Positions 24,097 through 34,797 of a stretch of DNA of 38,358 nt are shown in pieces; the stretch's first letter is position 1; every line of letters starts with the position of its first letter. Made by a program: the position numbers and the translations under genes. Below the pieces are notes generated by a model. It searched no databases. It was not told the DNA's origin and saw only the letters and a list, made by a program, of their open reading frames with translations. Origin of the DNA: Novosphingobium sp. (GTDB taxonomy: Bacteria; Pseudomonadota; Alphaproteobacteria; Sphingomonadales; Sphingomonadaceae); the NCBI RefSeq assembly GCF_025351285.1, contig NZ_JANXWG010000112.1:1-38358 (forward strand), given 5' to 3'.

Positions 24097-24138
24097 GTGA
24101 TTCGTACAGCAGGTGCTTCCAAACCTGCGGTGAATCAC
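24097..24138. terminator. two-part hairpin between SDR G and kdpE
   Basis: GTGATTC/GAATCAC (24097-24103, 24132-24138) encloses GCAGGT/ACCTGC (24109-24114, 24123-24128). Both stems are perfect. The right arm overlaps the kdpE stop codon. It likely ends both convergent transcripts, though no T-run is present. Confidence 0.5.
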
Positions 24139-24812
24139 GCAATCAGGCGATAGCCCACGCCCGGTTCATTGCGGAACACGCTGGGCGAAGCGGGATCTTT
24201 TTCCAGCTTCAGCCGCAATCCCCGCATCACCACGCGCAAGTACTCGACGTCGTCCACATGCGCCTCGCCCCACACCGCGCGCAGCAGTGCGGCGTGAGTG
24301 AGCACGCGATCGGGATGGCGCGCGAGTTCGGCCAGGACGGCGTATTCCTTGCGCGTCAGCCGCACCTCCTCGCCGTCGCGCATGATCCGACGCGCGGCCA
24401 GGTCGATCGAAATTCCGTCCACGACCAAGGGCGCGTTGGCACTGCGTGCCGAATTGCGACGGCGCAGCGCGGCGCGGATGCGCGCCAGCAATTCCTCGGT
24501 ATCGAACGGCTTCACCACGTAATCGTCCGCGCCCAGATCGAGCGCGGCCACTTTCTCGGCGGTGTCGTCGCGCGCGGTCAGGACGATCACAGCACGGTCA
24601 ATCGCCTTGAGCAGCGACACCAGTTCGATGCCATCGCGATCGGGCAAGCCCAGGTCGAGCAACACCAGTTCGCACCCCTCGCGGTGTGCTTCGGTCAGGG
24701 CTTCGGCGGCGGTGCCAGCTTCGCTCACGCCATAGCCGGCGCGTTCCGCGGCGCCGCGCACCAGCCGGCGAATGGCGCTTTCATCATCGACGATCAGGAT
24801 TTGCCCATTCAT
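24135..24812 (-). CDS. kdpE: KdpE response regulator
   Basis: This 225-residue OmpR/PhoB-family regulator has a receiver domain (1-~115) with acidic pair D9-D10, phospho-acceptor Asp53 in LLDLGLPDRDG, and Lys101 in YVVKPF. A winged-helix DNA-binding domain follows (LTRKEYAVLAELARH, then EYLRVVMRGLRLKLE). It is phosphorylated by KdpD under potassium limitation or osmotic stress and activates kdp. Its ATG overlaps the kdpD stop by four bases. It is last in the operon, and its stop lies within a terminator-like hairpin. Length and order are as expected. Confidence 0.96.
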   Translation of the reverse strand: MNGQILIVDDESAIRRLVRGAAERAGYGVSEAGTAAEALTEAHREGCELVLLDLGLPDRDGIELVSLLKAIDRAVIVLTARDDTAEKVAALDLGADDYVVKPFDTEELLARIRAALRRRNSARSANAPLVVDGISIDLAARRIMRDGEEVRLTRKEYAVLAELARHPDRVLTHAALLRAVWGEAHVDDVEYLRVVMRGLRLKLEKDPASPSVFRNEPGVGYRLIA

Positions 24813-27451
24813 GGCTGCGTCCGCCTGATACTTGCCTCGGGCCAGTCGAGATCGAACACCGCCCCCACCGGATCACGGTTCGATGCGGAAACGCCCAGCC
24901 CCATCGCATCGGCAAAGCCCTTGACGATGGCCAGGCCCAGCCCCGTGCCGCCGCTCATGTCATCGCCGTCGACGCGCGTGAACCGGTCGAACAGACTGGC
25001 TTCGCGCCCGGCGGGCAGGCCCGGTCCTTCATCGAGAATCGACAGTGTCAGCCCATCTGGCGATCGCCGCGCGCGCACGGTGATCGGGCCGGACCCCTGC
25101 GAAAACTTGGCCGCGTTGCCCAGCAGATTGATCAGGATGTGGTGGAGCATTCTTGGATCGGCCTCGACCAGCGGCAGGCTCGGCGCCACGTCCAGCACCA
25201 ACTGGTGTCCGGCCAATTCGGCGCGCAGATCGTGCGCGGCGGCGGCCACGGCATCGGTCAGGTCGGTCGCCTCGCGCCTGACGACCAGCGCGCCCGCTTC
25301 GATCCGGGTCATCTCGACCAGATCGTCGAACACCCGGCGCAACCGCCGCGCTTCGCCCTTGAGTGTCAAGGTCGTGCCGGTCTCGCCATGCTCGGCGGCC
25401 AGCGCGTCGGCGGCGGCGACCACTGCGGTCAGCGGCGTTTTCAAGTCGTGGCCGATCGAGGAGAGCAGCGTCGCGCGAAGCCCGTCGCGCTGCTTGAGCG
25501 CGCTGACTTCGCGGGCATTGGCTTCGAGCTTCAGCCGCTCGTGCGCCAGCGCCGCCTGGCCGAGCAGCGTCGTGAAGAGCACGCGCTTGTCGGGCGGCAC
25601 CGGATCACCGCTGCCTTGCGGGGTAATCCCCAGCACCCCCAGCACCCCCAGCGCGGTTTCGAGCGGGTAGAACTGCCAGTCGCTCGACGTCAAAGTCCCA
25701 CTGTCGCGCCCGGTTACTTCGCCGCGATCGAACGCCCATTCGGCCGCCGCCATATCGAGCGCGCCGAGCAGCGCACCCGGCGGGCTGGCGCCAATCGGGA
25801 CAACCCCGGCCTGCTCGCGGGCCAGCAGGATGGTCGAGACATCGAGCAGCTTGGCCACCTCTTCGCACACCGCCGCCGCCGTGCCCGCTTCGTCCGAGAC
25901 CGAGGCCAGCCGCTGCCCGAACGCCGCCAGCGCGGCGTTTTCGGTGGCGGTACGCGCGCCGATCGTGGCCTGGCGCTTGAGCCGCCCGGTCAACTGGCTG
26001 GCGACCACCGCCACCACGATCAGCACCAGCAGCGTGACGACATTCTGCGGATCGCTGATGGTAAAAGTGTAGATCGGCGGCAGGAAAAAGAAGTTGTAGG
26101 CCAGCGCAGCGGCGAGGCTGGCGACCAGCGACGCGCGCAGGCCGAACAGCGTTGCAGCCGCAATCACCGGCAGCAGGTAGATGATGTCGATCGAGTTCGC
26201 ACCCACGATCGGCCGCAGCGCCACCGCGCCGGCCGTCGTCACCGCCACCATGCCCAGCCCGGCCACGATGCCCTTGGCCGCCGAAGTTCGCCGCAGCGCG
26301 GTTTCACCCTCGGGAGCCGGCGCAAGCGCGATCGGCACCACGTGCACCGCGACGTTTTCCAGCTCGCGGATCAACTGATCGACCACCGAGCCGTGACGCA
26401 ACTGGAACCACCAACTGCGGCGGGTCTTGCCTATCACTACCGCGGTGGCGCGGGTTTCGACGATATGCGCGCGCAGGCCTTCGTAAACCGAAGTGGCCGG
26501 AACGGTCACGATCGCGGCGCCCAGGCTGGCGGCCAGCTTGAGCGTGGCGGCCATGCGGCTGCGCGCGTCGTCGCTCAGCGTGGCATTGCGCGGGGTTTCG
26601 ACGCTGACCGCGGTCCACGAAGCACGCATTGCATCGGCAAAGCGCTTGGCCGCGCGGATCAGCGCATCGCCGCCGGGCTGGTCGCCCACCGCCACCACGA
26701 CGCGTTCGCCGACCGCCCAGTTGCCGCCCTCGCCGACGAGGGCCACGTGATCGAGCAGCGATCGGTCGACCGCCTGCGCCGCGCGGCGCAGCGCCAGTTC
26801 GCGCAAGGCCGAAAGGTTGGATTTCGAAAAGAAATGCCCGAGCGCGCGCGTCGCTTCGTGCGGCACATAGACCTTGCCCGCCTTCAACCGCTCGATCAGT
26901 TCGTCGGGGGGCAGGTCGACCACCTCGATCTCGGCATCGTCGAGAATGGCGTCGGGCACTGTCTCTCGCACCCGCACGCGGGTGAACCCCGCCACCAGAT
27001 CATTGAGGCTTTCGACGTGCTGGATGTTGAGCGTAGTCAGCACGTCGATGCCGGCGTCGCGCAGTTCCTCGACGTCCTGCCAGCGTTTGGGGTGGCGGCT
27101 GCCGGGGGCATTGGTGTGCGCGAATTCGTCGATCAGCGCGATCGCGGGCAGCCTCGCCAGCATCGCATCGAGATCGAATTCATCGAGCTTGTGCGCGCCA
27201 TGCACGATCATGCGGCGCGGCAGGACTTCAAACGGCGCGACCAGCGCCATGGTTTCGGCACGGCCGTGGGTTTCGACCACGCCGACCACAACATCGGCCC
27301 CGCCTTTCAGCAATTCAGCGCCTTCGCGCAGCATCTCGAAGGTCTTGCCGACGCCGGGTGCGGCGCCCAGCATGATCTTCAGGGCCCCGCGCGATTCCTT
27401 CCGCGCCGCTTTCAGCAGCGCTTGCGGGGATGGTCGGGCGGGATCGTTCAT
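24809..27451 (-). CDS. kdpD: KdpD sensor histidine kinase
   Basis: This 880-residue membrane kinase senses potassium need. The N-terminal KdpD domain has a Walker A motif (GAAPGVGKT, 29-37) and IDEFAHTN (107-114). A universal-stress-like domain spans about 245-375, and four transmembrane helices about 393-490. A GAF-like segment precedes the dimerisation helix with His668 in SSIGHDLKTPL. The ATPase domain has N-box LLGNAAKFS, DEGPGLP and GTGLGLAIV. Its start overlaps kdpC and its stop overlaps kdpE, each by four bases. All key residues are intact. Confidence 0.96.
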   Translation of the reverse strand: MNDPARPSPQALLKAARKESRGALKIMLGAAPGVGKTFEMLREGAELLKGGADVVVGVVETHGRAETMALVAPFEVLPRRMIVHGAHKLDEFDLDAMLARLPAIALIDEFAHTNAPGSRHPKRWQDVEELRDAGIDVLTTLNIQHVESLNDLVAGFTRVRVRETVPDAILDDAEIEVVDLPPDELIERLKAGKVYVPHEATRALGHFFSKSNLSALRELALRRAAQAVDRSLLDHVALVGEGGNWAVGERVVVAVGDQPGGDALIRAAKRFADAMRASWTAVSVETPRNATLSDDARSRMAATLKLAASLGAAIVTVPATSVYEGLRAHIVETRATAVVIGKTRRSWWFQLRHGSVVDQLIRELENVAVHVVPIALAPAPEGETALRRTSAAKGIVAGLGMVAVTTAGAVALRPIVGANSIDIIYLLPVIAAATLFGLRASLVASLAAALAYNFFFLPPIYTFTISDPQNVVTLLVLIVVAVVASQLTGRLKRQATIGARTATENAALAAFGQRLASVSDEAGTAAAVCEEVAKLLDVSTILLAREQAGVVPIGASPPGALLGALDMAAAEWAFDRGEVTGRDSGTLTSSDWQFYPLETALGVLGVLGITPQGSGDPVPPDKRVLFTTLLGQAALAHERLKLEANAREVSALKQRDGLRATLLSSIGHDLKTPLTAVVAAADALAAEHGETGTTLTLKGEARRLRRVFDDLVEMTRIEAGALVVRREATDLTDAVAAAAHDLRAELAGHQLVLDVAPSLPLVEADPRMLHHILINLLGNAAKFSQGSGPITVRARRSPDGLTLSILDEGPGLPAGREASLFDRFTRVDGDDMSGGTGLGLAIVKGFADAMGLGVSASNRDPVGAVFDLDWPEASIRRTQP

Positions 27452-28041
27452 GGATGCGGGATAGTCGCTTTCTGGTCGAGTTGTCGATTGAGCAGCAGGA
27501 CGTTGACGTGCGGTTCTCCGATCAGGCCAAGCAGCGGGTAGGCAATCGCGCTTTGGACCAGCCCGCGCAACTGCGCTTCGTCCAACCCGCGCGCTTTGGC
27601 AATCCGGGCGACTTGCGAAAAAGCCGCCTCGGGGCTCAGATCGGGATCGAGCCCCGAGGCGCTAGTGGTGACCAGGTCAGGAGGAACAGAAACCCCGGTC
27701 AAACCCTGTTTGCGAGCGTCGGCCACCCGCGTGGCGATCGCATCGCGCAAATCCTTCGAACCCGGCGCAAGGTTGGTCGCGCCCGAGTTGCTGGCGTCAT
27801 AGCCCTTGCCCGCAGCAGATGGGCGCGGATGGAAATAGCGTGAGTCGGCAAACCCTTGCGCGATCAGTTCGGAGCCGATGATCTTGCCGTTTGCTGTGAT
27901 CAGGGTGCCGTTTGCCCGCGCCGGCATCGTGACTTGCGCGATTCCAGTGATGAGCGCGGGGAAAGCGAGGCCGGTCACGACCGCCATCAACAGCAGCAGG
28001 ACGATGGCGGGGCGCAGGCTGGCGCGCAGTTCGGTAAGCAT
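27448..28041 (-). CDS. kdpC: KdpC potassium-transporting ATPase subunit C
   Basis: This 197-residue subunit has one N-terminal transmembrane helix (AIVLLLLMAVVTGLAFPALI) and a periplasmic domain. The family signatures GSELIAQGF, YFHPRPSAAG, ASNSGATNL and VPPDLVTTSASGLDPDLSPE are all visible. It stabilises the KdpFABC complex and aids catalysis. ATG 28041 lies 11 bp after kdpB, and the stop overlaps kdpD by four bases. Longer upstream frames are antisense or out-of-frame reading of kdpB. Confidence 0.96.
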   Translation of the reverse strand: MLTELRASLRPAIVLLLLMAVVTGLAFPALITGIAQVTMPARANGTLITANGKIIGSELIAQGFADSRYFHPRPSAAGKGYDASNSGATNLAPGSKDLRDAIATRVADARKQGLTGVSVPPDLVTTSASGLDPDLSPEAAFSQVARIAKARGLDEAQLRGLVQSAIAYPLLGLIGEPHVNVLLLNRQLDQKATIPHP

Positions 28042-28052
28042 GGCCGATATCC

Positions 28053-30086
28053 TCAGGCGAGATGGAGGCCGGTAACGGCCAGGTCGATGATCTTGATCCC
28101 GATGAACGGCGCAACGAGCCCGCCGACACCGTAGACCGCGAGGTTGCGCGCCAGCAGGTCGCCCGCCGGCGCCGGCCGGTATTTCACCCCCTTGAGCGCG
28201 AGCGGCACCAGCGCGGGGATGATCAGCGCGTTGAACACGATCGCGGACAGGATCGCGCTTTCGGGACTGCCCAGCCGCATCACGTTGAGCACGCTCAGCC
28301 CCGGATAGAGCACCACGAAGATCGCGGGCAGGATCGCGAAATACTTGGCGACGTCGTTCGAGATCGAGAACGTGGTCAGCGCGCCGCGCGTCATCAGCAA
28401 CTGCTTGCCCAGCCCGACGATCTCGATCAGCTTGGTCGGGTCGCTGTCGAGATCGACCATGTTGCCCGCCTCGCGCGCCGCTTGCGTGCCGGTGTTCATT
28501 GCCACGCCGACGTCGGACTGCGCGAGCGCGGGCGCATCGTTGGTGCCATCGCCGCACATCGCCACGAGCTTGCCACCCTCCTGTTCTTTGCGGATCAGCG
28601 CCAGCTTGTCCTCGGGGGTGGCTTCCGCCAGGAAATCGTCGACCCCGCTTTCAGCGGCGATGCTGGCGGCGGTCAGCGGGTTGTCGCCGGTGATCATCAC
28701 CGTGCGGATGCCCATCCGGCGCAGTTCACCAAAGCGTTCGCGGATGCCCGCCTTGACGATGTCCTTGAGGTGGACGACGCCGAGCAGCCGCGCGCCATCG
28801 GCCACCGCCAATGGAGTGCCGCCCGACCGCGCGATCTCGTCCGAAATCTTCGTCAAAGCCGCCGCCGCAACCGGATCAGCGCTGGCGCCCAGCCGCCGCA
28901 TGACCGCATCGACCGCGCCCTTGACCAGGCTGCGTTCTCCGATCTGCAAGCCCGACACGCGCGTCTGCGAGGTGAACTTGATCGGCTCGGCGCCCGCAGG
29001 CATGGCCTCCCCATCTCCGGCGAGAACGACGATCGAGCGGCCTTCGGGCGTCTCGTCGGCCAGGCTCGCCAGCCGTGCGGCGGCGATCAGGTCGCGGTCC
29101 GACACGCCGGGGATGGGCAGGAACGCCGTCGCCTGGCGGTCGCCGATGGTAATCGTGCCGGTCTTGTCGAGCAGCAGCGTATCGATATCGCCCGCCGCCT
29201 CGACCGCACGGCCCGACTTGGCCAGCACGTTGAACCGCACCAGCCGGTCCATGCCGGCGATGCCGATGGCGGACAGCAGCGCGGAAATGGTCGTCGGGAT
29301 CAGCGTCACGAACAGCGCCACCAGCACCGGCACCGCAATCGCACCGCCGGCATAGCTGGCGAAGGCAGGCAACGACCCGACCGCAATCAGGAAGATCAGT
29401 GTCAGGCCCGCCAGCAGGATAGTCAGCGCGATCTCGTTGGGGGTCTTCTGCCGGCTGGCGCCTTCGACCAGCGCGATCATGCGATCGAGGAAGCCCTGAC
29501 CCTGCGCTGCCGTGACGCGCACCGTCACGCTGTCGGCGATCACGCGCGTGCCCGCAGTCACCGCCGAACGGTCACCCCCGGCCTCACGGATCACGGGCGC
29601 CGATTCGCCGGTGATCGCCGCTTCGTTGACCGAGGCCACGCCCGCGACAACCTCGCCGTCGGCCGGGATCAGGTCGCCGGTTTCGACCAGCACCTGGTCA
29701 CCCACCGCCAGCAGGCCGGCCGCGACAGTTTCGTATCCACCACCCCCATTTCCCTTGGCACCGATCAGCCGCTTGGCGACAAGATCGGCCTTGGTCGAAC
29801 GCAGCGAGGCGGCCTGCGCCTTGCCGCGCCCTTCGGCCATGGCTTCGGCAAAGTTGCCGAACAGCACGGTCAGCCACAGCCAGAACACGAGTTGCGCCTG
29901 GAAGGCGAGCGCGGTCCCGCCGGTCAGGATGCCCTTGACCAGCAGCACAGTCGACAGCGCGGCCACGATCCCGGTCACGAACATCACCGGGTTGCGGATC
30001 AGGGTGCGCGGATCGAGCTTCACGAACGAATCGCGCGCGGCGGCGGCCATCAACGGCCCGGTGAACAGCGAAGTGGGAGTTGTCAT
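28053..30086 (-). CDS. kdpB: KdpB potassium-transporting P-type ATPase
   Basis: The 677-residue catalytic subunit energises potassium import. The actuator motif TGES is at 159-162, the phosphorylated Asp307 is in DKTGT, and the hinge [18 protein letters not shown] lies in the C-terminal half. Transmembrane segments flank these domains, including [18 protein letters not shown], typical of KdpB. It starts 12 bp after kdpA and ends 11 bp before kdpC. Length matches the usual 670-690 residues. No frameshift or motif loss is seen. Confidence 0.97.
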   Translation of the reverse strand: MTTPTSLFTGPLMAAAARDSFVKLDPRTLIRNPVMFVTGIVAALSTVLLVKGILTGGTALAFQAQLVFWLWLTVLFGNFAEAMAEGRGKAQAASLRSTKADLVAKRLIGAKGNGGGGYETVAAGLLAVGDQVLVETGDLIPADGEVVAGVASVNEAAITGESAPVIREAGGDRSAVTAGTRVIADSVTVRVTAAQGQGFLDRMIALVEGASRQKTPNEIALTILLAGLTLIFLIAVGSLPAFASYAGGAIAVPVLVALFVTLIPTTISALLSAIGIAGMDRLVRFNVLAKSGRAVEAAGDIDTLLLDKTGTITIGDRQATAFLPIPGVSDRDLIAAARLASLADETPEGRSIVVLAGDGEAMPAGAEPIKFTSQTRVSGLQIGERSLVKGAVDAVMRRLGASADPVAAAALTKISDEIARSGGTPLAVADGARLLGVVHLKDIVKAGIRERFGELRRMGIRTVMITGDNPLTAASIAAESGVDDFLAEATPEDKLALIRKEQEGGKLVAMCGDGTNDAPALAQSDVGVAMNTGTQAAREAGNMVDLDSDPTKLIEIVGLGKQLLMTRGALTTFSISNDVAKYFAILPAIFVVLYPGLSVLNVMRLGSPESAILSAIVFNALIIPALVPLALKGVKYRPAPAGDLLARNLAVYGVGGLVAPFIGIKIIDLAVTGLHLA

Positions 30087-30098
30087 GGGGTCAAAACC

Positions 30099-31781
<1,683 letters not shown>

Positions 31782-31795
31782 GGCTGCGCCCCCGC

Positions 31796-31885
31796 TCAAT
31801 ACCGCTCGGGCCGTGCGAGCACGGCGAGCAGGTAGACAAGAACGATCACGAGCGTGATCGCGCCAAGGATCAGGTCGATGGACAT
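31796..31885 (-). CDS. kdpF: KdpF small membrane subunit
   Basis: This is a 29-residue single-span peptide ([20 protein letters not shown], then LARPERY), directly upstream of kdpA. KdpF is a stabilising lipid-like subunit of KdpFABC. AGAGG precedes the ATG at 31885. It is easily missed because of its length. It is the first gene of the operon. Confidence 0.93.
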   Translation of the reverse strand: MSIDLILGAITLVIVLVYLLAVLARPERY

Positions 31886-31919
31886 AGAGGGCGCCTCTGG
31901 TTGTGAGGCTGACCCTCTA

Positions 31920-31970
31920 GGGGCGAAGCGCGTTACGACGCGTGAGGCATTTCGCCCCGATCGCGTAACG
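31920..31970. promoter_or_regulatory. interleaved inverted repeats upstream of kdpF
   Basis: GGGGCGAA (31920-31927) pairs with TTCGCCCC (31951-31958), and CGTTACG (31931-31937) pairs with CGTAACG (31964-31970). They lie 35-85 bp upstream of kdpF, in the divergent region with the methyltransferase-like gene. This is a plausible place for KdpE binding, though the site differs from the AT-rich enterobacterial one. Confidence 0.45.
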
Positions 31971-32047
31971 GGAGCGTAAAGGCACTTCCCACTGACAGGA
32001 CGCGCGAACCGATGTAATGCCCGTACGTCCAACAGGAGCCCAAACTT

Positions 32048-32797
32048 ATGTCTTTGCGCAAAACCGGCCTCAAGTCAGTGATCGTCCTTGCCATGCTCGC
32101 CGCCGGCGCGCCCGCCGTGGCGTCGGCAAAAGGCCTCGCAGTCATGCTCGATGCCGCGCGACCTGCACCGGACAAGGCGCTGGACACCACGCGCCATCCC
32201 GCAGAAATCCTGGCGTTCCTGAAAATCCGCAAGGGCGATACCGTGGCCGATGTATGGCCGGGCGACTATTGGGACCGGCTGTTCGCCGGCGCTGTCGGGC
32301 CGAAGGGCAAAGTCTACGCGGCCCACCTCGCCGAAGCCGACACGGCCGAAAAGGTAACGACGCCGCCCGCCGGATCGAAGCCGCTGGCCGATCACCCCAA
32401 TGTCGTGGTGACCGTGACCACTGCAAACGCGTTCACCCTGCCGGGCAAGGCCGATGTGATCTGGATTCGGCAGAGCTATCACGATCTTTACGACAAGTTC
32501 ATGGGCCCATCGGACGTGCCCGCGTTCAACAAGGCGGTGTTCCGCGCGTTGAAGCCGGGTGGCCGGTTCGTGATCGTCGACCATACCGCACCCGCAGGCT
32601 CGAAGCTGGCCGCCACCGACACCACGCACCGCATCGATCCCGAAGTGGTCAAAGCCGACATGGCCGCCGCCGGGTTCAAGTTCGTGGGTGAAAGCAATGC
32701 CTTGCGCAACCCGGCCGATCCGCTGACGGGCGGGGTGTTCGATGCCGGGGTCAAGGGCCGCACCGACCAGTTCATTTACGTGTTCCGGCGGCCCTGA
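32048..32797 (+). CDS. exported class I SAM methyltransferase-like protein
   Basis: The protein has 249 residues with a signal peptide (about 1-27, ending ASA). The mature part resembles the family of predicted exported methyltransferases: VADVWPGDYWDRLFA at motif I, GKVYAAHLAE, a YHDLYDKF segment and ALKPGGRFVIVDH. Relatives usually have a longer glycine run after WPG, so SAM binding here may be weakened. AGGAG precedes ATG 32048. It is divergent from kdpF across a 162-bp gap and is followed closely by the BciA-like gene. Its substrate and why it is exported are unknown. Confidence 0.8.
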   Translation: MSLRKTGLKSVIVLAMLAAGAPAVASAKGLAVMLDAARPAPDKALDTTRHPAEILAFLKIRKGDTVADVWPGDYWDRLFAGAVGPKGKVYAAHLAEADTAEKVTTPPAGSKPLADHPNVVVTVTTANAFTLPGKADVIWIRQSYHDLYDKFMGPSDVPAFNKAVFRALKPGGRFVIVDHTAPAGSKLAATDTTHRIDPEVVKADMAAAGFKFVGESNALRNPADPLTGGVFDAGVKGRTDQFIYVFRRP

Positions 32798-32812
32798 TCG
32801 GGAAGCGACGGC

Positions 32813-33769
32813 GTGCCGATGCGGATTTGCGTGCTCGGCGCCACCGGCACGATCGGGCGCGCGACCGTGGCCGCGCTGGTGCGGCGCGGGCATGACGTGG
32901 TCTGTGTTGTCCGTCCCGGTCGCGCGGGAGCGTTCGAAGGCGCGAGCGTCAAGGTGGTGGACGTCACCGATCCGGCCGCGCTGGCGCGCGATGGCTTTGC
33001 GGGCGAGCAGTTTGATGCGGTGGTGTCGTGCCTCGCCTCGCGCACCGGGACGCCCAGCGATGCCTGGGCGATCGATCACGCTGCCAACCTGAACGCGCTT
33101 GAGGCGGCGAAACTAGCGGGCGTCGGCCATTTCGTGCTGCTGTCCGCAATCTGCGTGCAGAAACCGCTGCTGGGCTTCCAGCACGCCAAGCTGGCGTTCG
33201 AAGCCGCGCTGATCGCGTGCGGAATGCGCTATTCGATCGTGCGGCCGACCGCGTTCTTCAAATCGCTGTCGGGCCAGATCGAGCGCGTGCGCAACGGCAA
33301 GCCGTTCCTGGTGTTCGGCGATGGCACGCTGACCGCGTGCAAGCCGATCAGCGACGGCGATCTGGCCAATTACCTTACCGATTGCCTCGAGGACGAGGCG
33401 CTGTGGAACTGCATTCTGCCGATCGGCGGACCCGGCCCGGCGATCACCCCGCGCCAGCAGGGCGAAGCGCTGTTCGCGATGCTCGGCCGCCCGCCCAAGT
33501 TCCAGTCTGCCCCGGTGGGCTTGCTCGATGGCATAGCCGGCGTGCTCGGCGCGCTGGGCCGGATCGTGCCGGCGCTGGCGACCAAGGCCGAACTCGCGCG
33601 GATCGGGCGCTATTACGCAACCGAATCGATGCTGGTGCTCGATCCCGCGAGTAGCCGCTACGATGCCGCCGCCACGCCATCGACCGGGACCGAGACGCTG
33701 TTCGACTACTACCGCGCGGTGCTGGCGGGCGAAGCTGCGCCCGAGCGCGGCGACCACGCGGTGTTCTGA
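32813..33769 (+). CDS. divinyl chlorophyllide 8-vinyl-reductase-like protein (BciA/DVR family)
   Basis: This 318-residue atypical SDR has GATGTIG (9-15) at the N-terminus. Its central and C-terminal blocks recall plant DVR and bacterial BciA: FKSLSGQIERV, LVFGDGTLTACKPIS, DLANYL, LPIGGPGPAITPRQQGE and IGRYYATESMLVLDP. BciA reduces the 8-vinyl group in (bacterio)chlorophyll synthesis with NADPH. No other pigment gene is in the window. It may therefore be a stray photosynthesis gene or a homologue with another substrate. GTG 32813 with GGGAAG upstream is the best start; ATG 32819 is an alternative. Confidence 0.8.
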   Translation: MPMRICVLGATGTIGRATVAALVRRGHDVVCVVRPGRAGAFEGASVKVVDVTDPAALARDGFAGEQFDAVVSCLASRTGTPSDAWAIDHAANLNALEAAKLAGVGHFVLLSAICVQKPLLGFQHAKLAFEAALIACGMRYSIVRPTAFFKSLSGQIERVRNGKPFLVFGDGTLTACKPISDGDLANYLTDCLEDEALWNCILPIGGPGPAITPRQQGEALFAMLGRPPKFQSAPVGLLDGIAGVLGALGRIVPALATKAELARIGRYYATESMLVLDPASSRYDAAATPSTGTETLFDYYRAVLAGEAAPERGDHAVF

Positions 33770-33770
33770 G

Positions 33771-34718
33771 ATGACCCTGAAGAAAAGCCGGTTCCGCAAG
33801 ATCCTGGGTTGGGCGGTGGGCCTGACCGTGCTGGTGATCGTGGCGCTGTCGGCCTGGCTTTACGCCCCCGACAAGCCCCGCGCCGAACTGGAAGCGGCTT
33901 ATGCGGGCCAGTATCGCACGGTCGACGGCGTGCGCTTGCGGCTACGCGACACCGGCCCTCGCAAGGCGCCCGCGTTGATCCTGCTCCACGGTTTCGGCGC
34001 CAGCCTCGACACGTGGGAGCCTTGGGCGCGCGCGCTGTCGGCGAAATACCGGGTGATCCGGTTCGATCTGCCTGGCTTCGGGCTGGCCGGCGCCGATCCC
34101 ACCGGCGATTACAGCGATGCGCGCACAATGCGGATTATCGCGGACCTGATGGACCAGCTCGGGGTGGATCGCGCGGCCGTGATCGGCAATTCGCTCGGTG
34201 GGCGGATCGCGTGGACGTTTGCCGCCACTCGCCCCGAACGGGTTTCGCGGCTGGTGCTGATTTCTCCCGATGGCTTCGCCAGCCCCGGATTTGCCTACGA
34301 AAAGCCGCCCGAAGTTCCGCTGCTGCTCAAGGTGCTGCCTTACATTGCACCGCGCGGGATGCTGCGGGAGAACCTGGCGGTGACTTACGCACGCCCCGAG
34401 GCACTTACCGAAGCGACGCTGACGCGCTACCGCGACATGCTGCTTGCGCCGGGCGTGCGTGCGGCGATGCTGGCGCGGATGGGCACCACCGTGCTGCACG
34501 ATCCGGCACCGATCCTGGCGCGCATCCAGGCACCGACGCTGCTGCTGTGGGGCGAACGCGACGGCATGATCCCGATCGCCAACGCCACCGATTACATGCG
34601 CGATCTGCCGCACGCGCGGTTGGTGCGGCTGCCGAACCTGGGCCATGTGCCGTTCGAGGAGGACCCGGCCCGATCGCTCCAACCCGTCGAGCGATTCCTC
34701 TCTGAACCGACGCCCTAG
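33771..34718 (+). CDS. membrane-anchored alpha/beta hydrolase
   Basis: This 315-residue hydrolase begins with a basic stretch and one transmembrane helix (about 12-31). HGFG (73-76) gives the oxyanion loop. The triad is Ser141 in GNSLGG, Asp264 in GERDGMIP and His292 in LGHVPFEE. A cap region lies around 170-240. It starts two bases after the BciA-like gene and is probably co-transcribed with it. The fold covers esterases, epoxide hydrolases, dehalogenases and C-C hydrolases; a serine nucleophile favours an ester- or C-C-bond hydrolase. The substrate is unknown. Confidence 0.88.
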   Translation: MTLKKSRFRKILGWAVGLTVLVIVALSAWLYAPDKPRAELEAAYAGQYRTVDGVRLRLRDTGPRKAPALILLHGFGASLDTWEPWARALSAKYRVIRFDLPGFGLAGADPTGDYSDARTMRIIADLMDQLGVDRAAVIGNSLGGRIAWTFAATRPERVSRLVLISPDGFASPGFAYEKPPEVPLLLKVLPYIAPRGMLRENLAVTYARPEALTEATLTRYRDMLLAPGVRAAMLARMGTTVLHDPAPILARIQAPTLLLWGERDGMIPIANATDYMRDLPHARLVRLPNLGHVPFEEDPARSLQPVERFLSEPTP

Positions 34719-34797
34719 CCGCATCAGTTCCATTCCAAGGTTGCTTTCATCAACGCGGCTGGCCAGTCTCCGCGCATACTTTCCAGGGGATTTACCA

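Noticed and set aside
24686..27541. 951-codon open frame on the plus strand
   Set aside because: It is antisense to kdpD, whose domains are complete; the His/Arg/Gln-rich translation is typical of a GC-rich shadow frame.
33771..34718. Magnesium-chelatase accessory hydrolase BchO, suggested by the BciA-like neighbour
   Set aside because: The membrane anchor and generic GNSLGG hydrolase pattern do not specifically match BchO, and no other bch gene is present.
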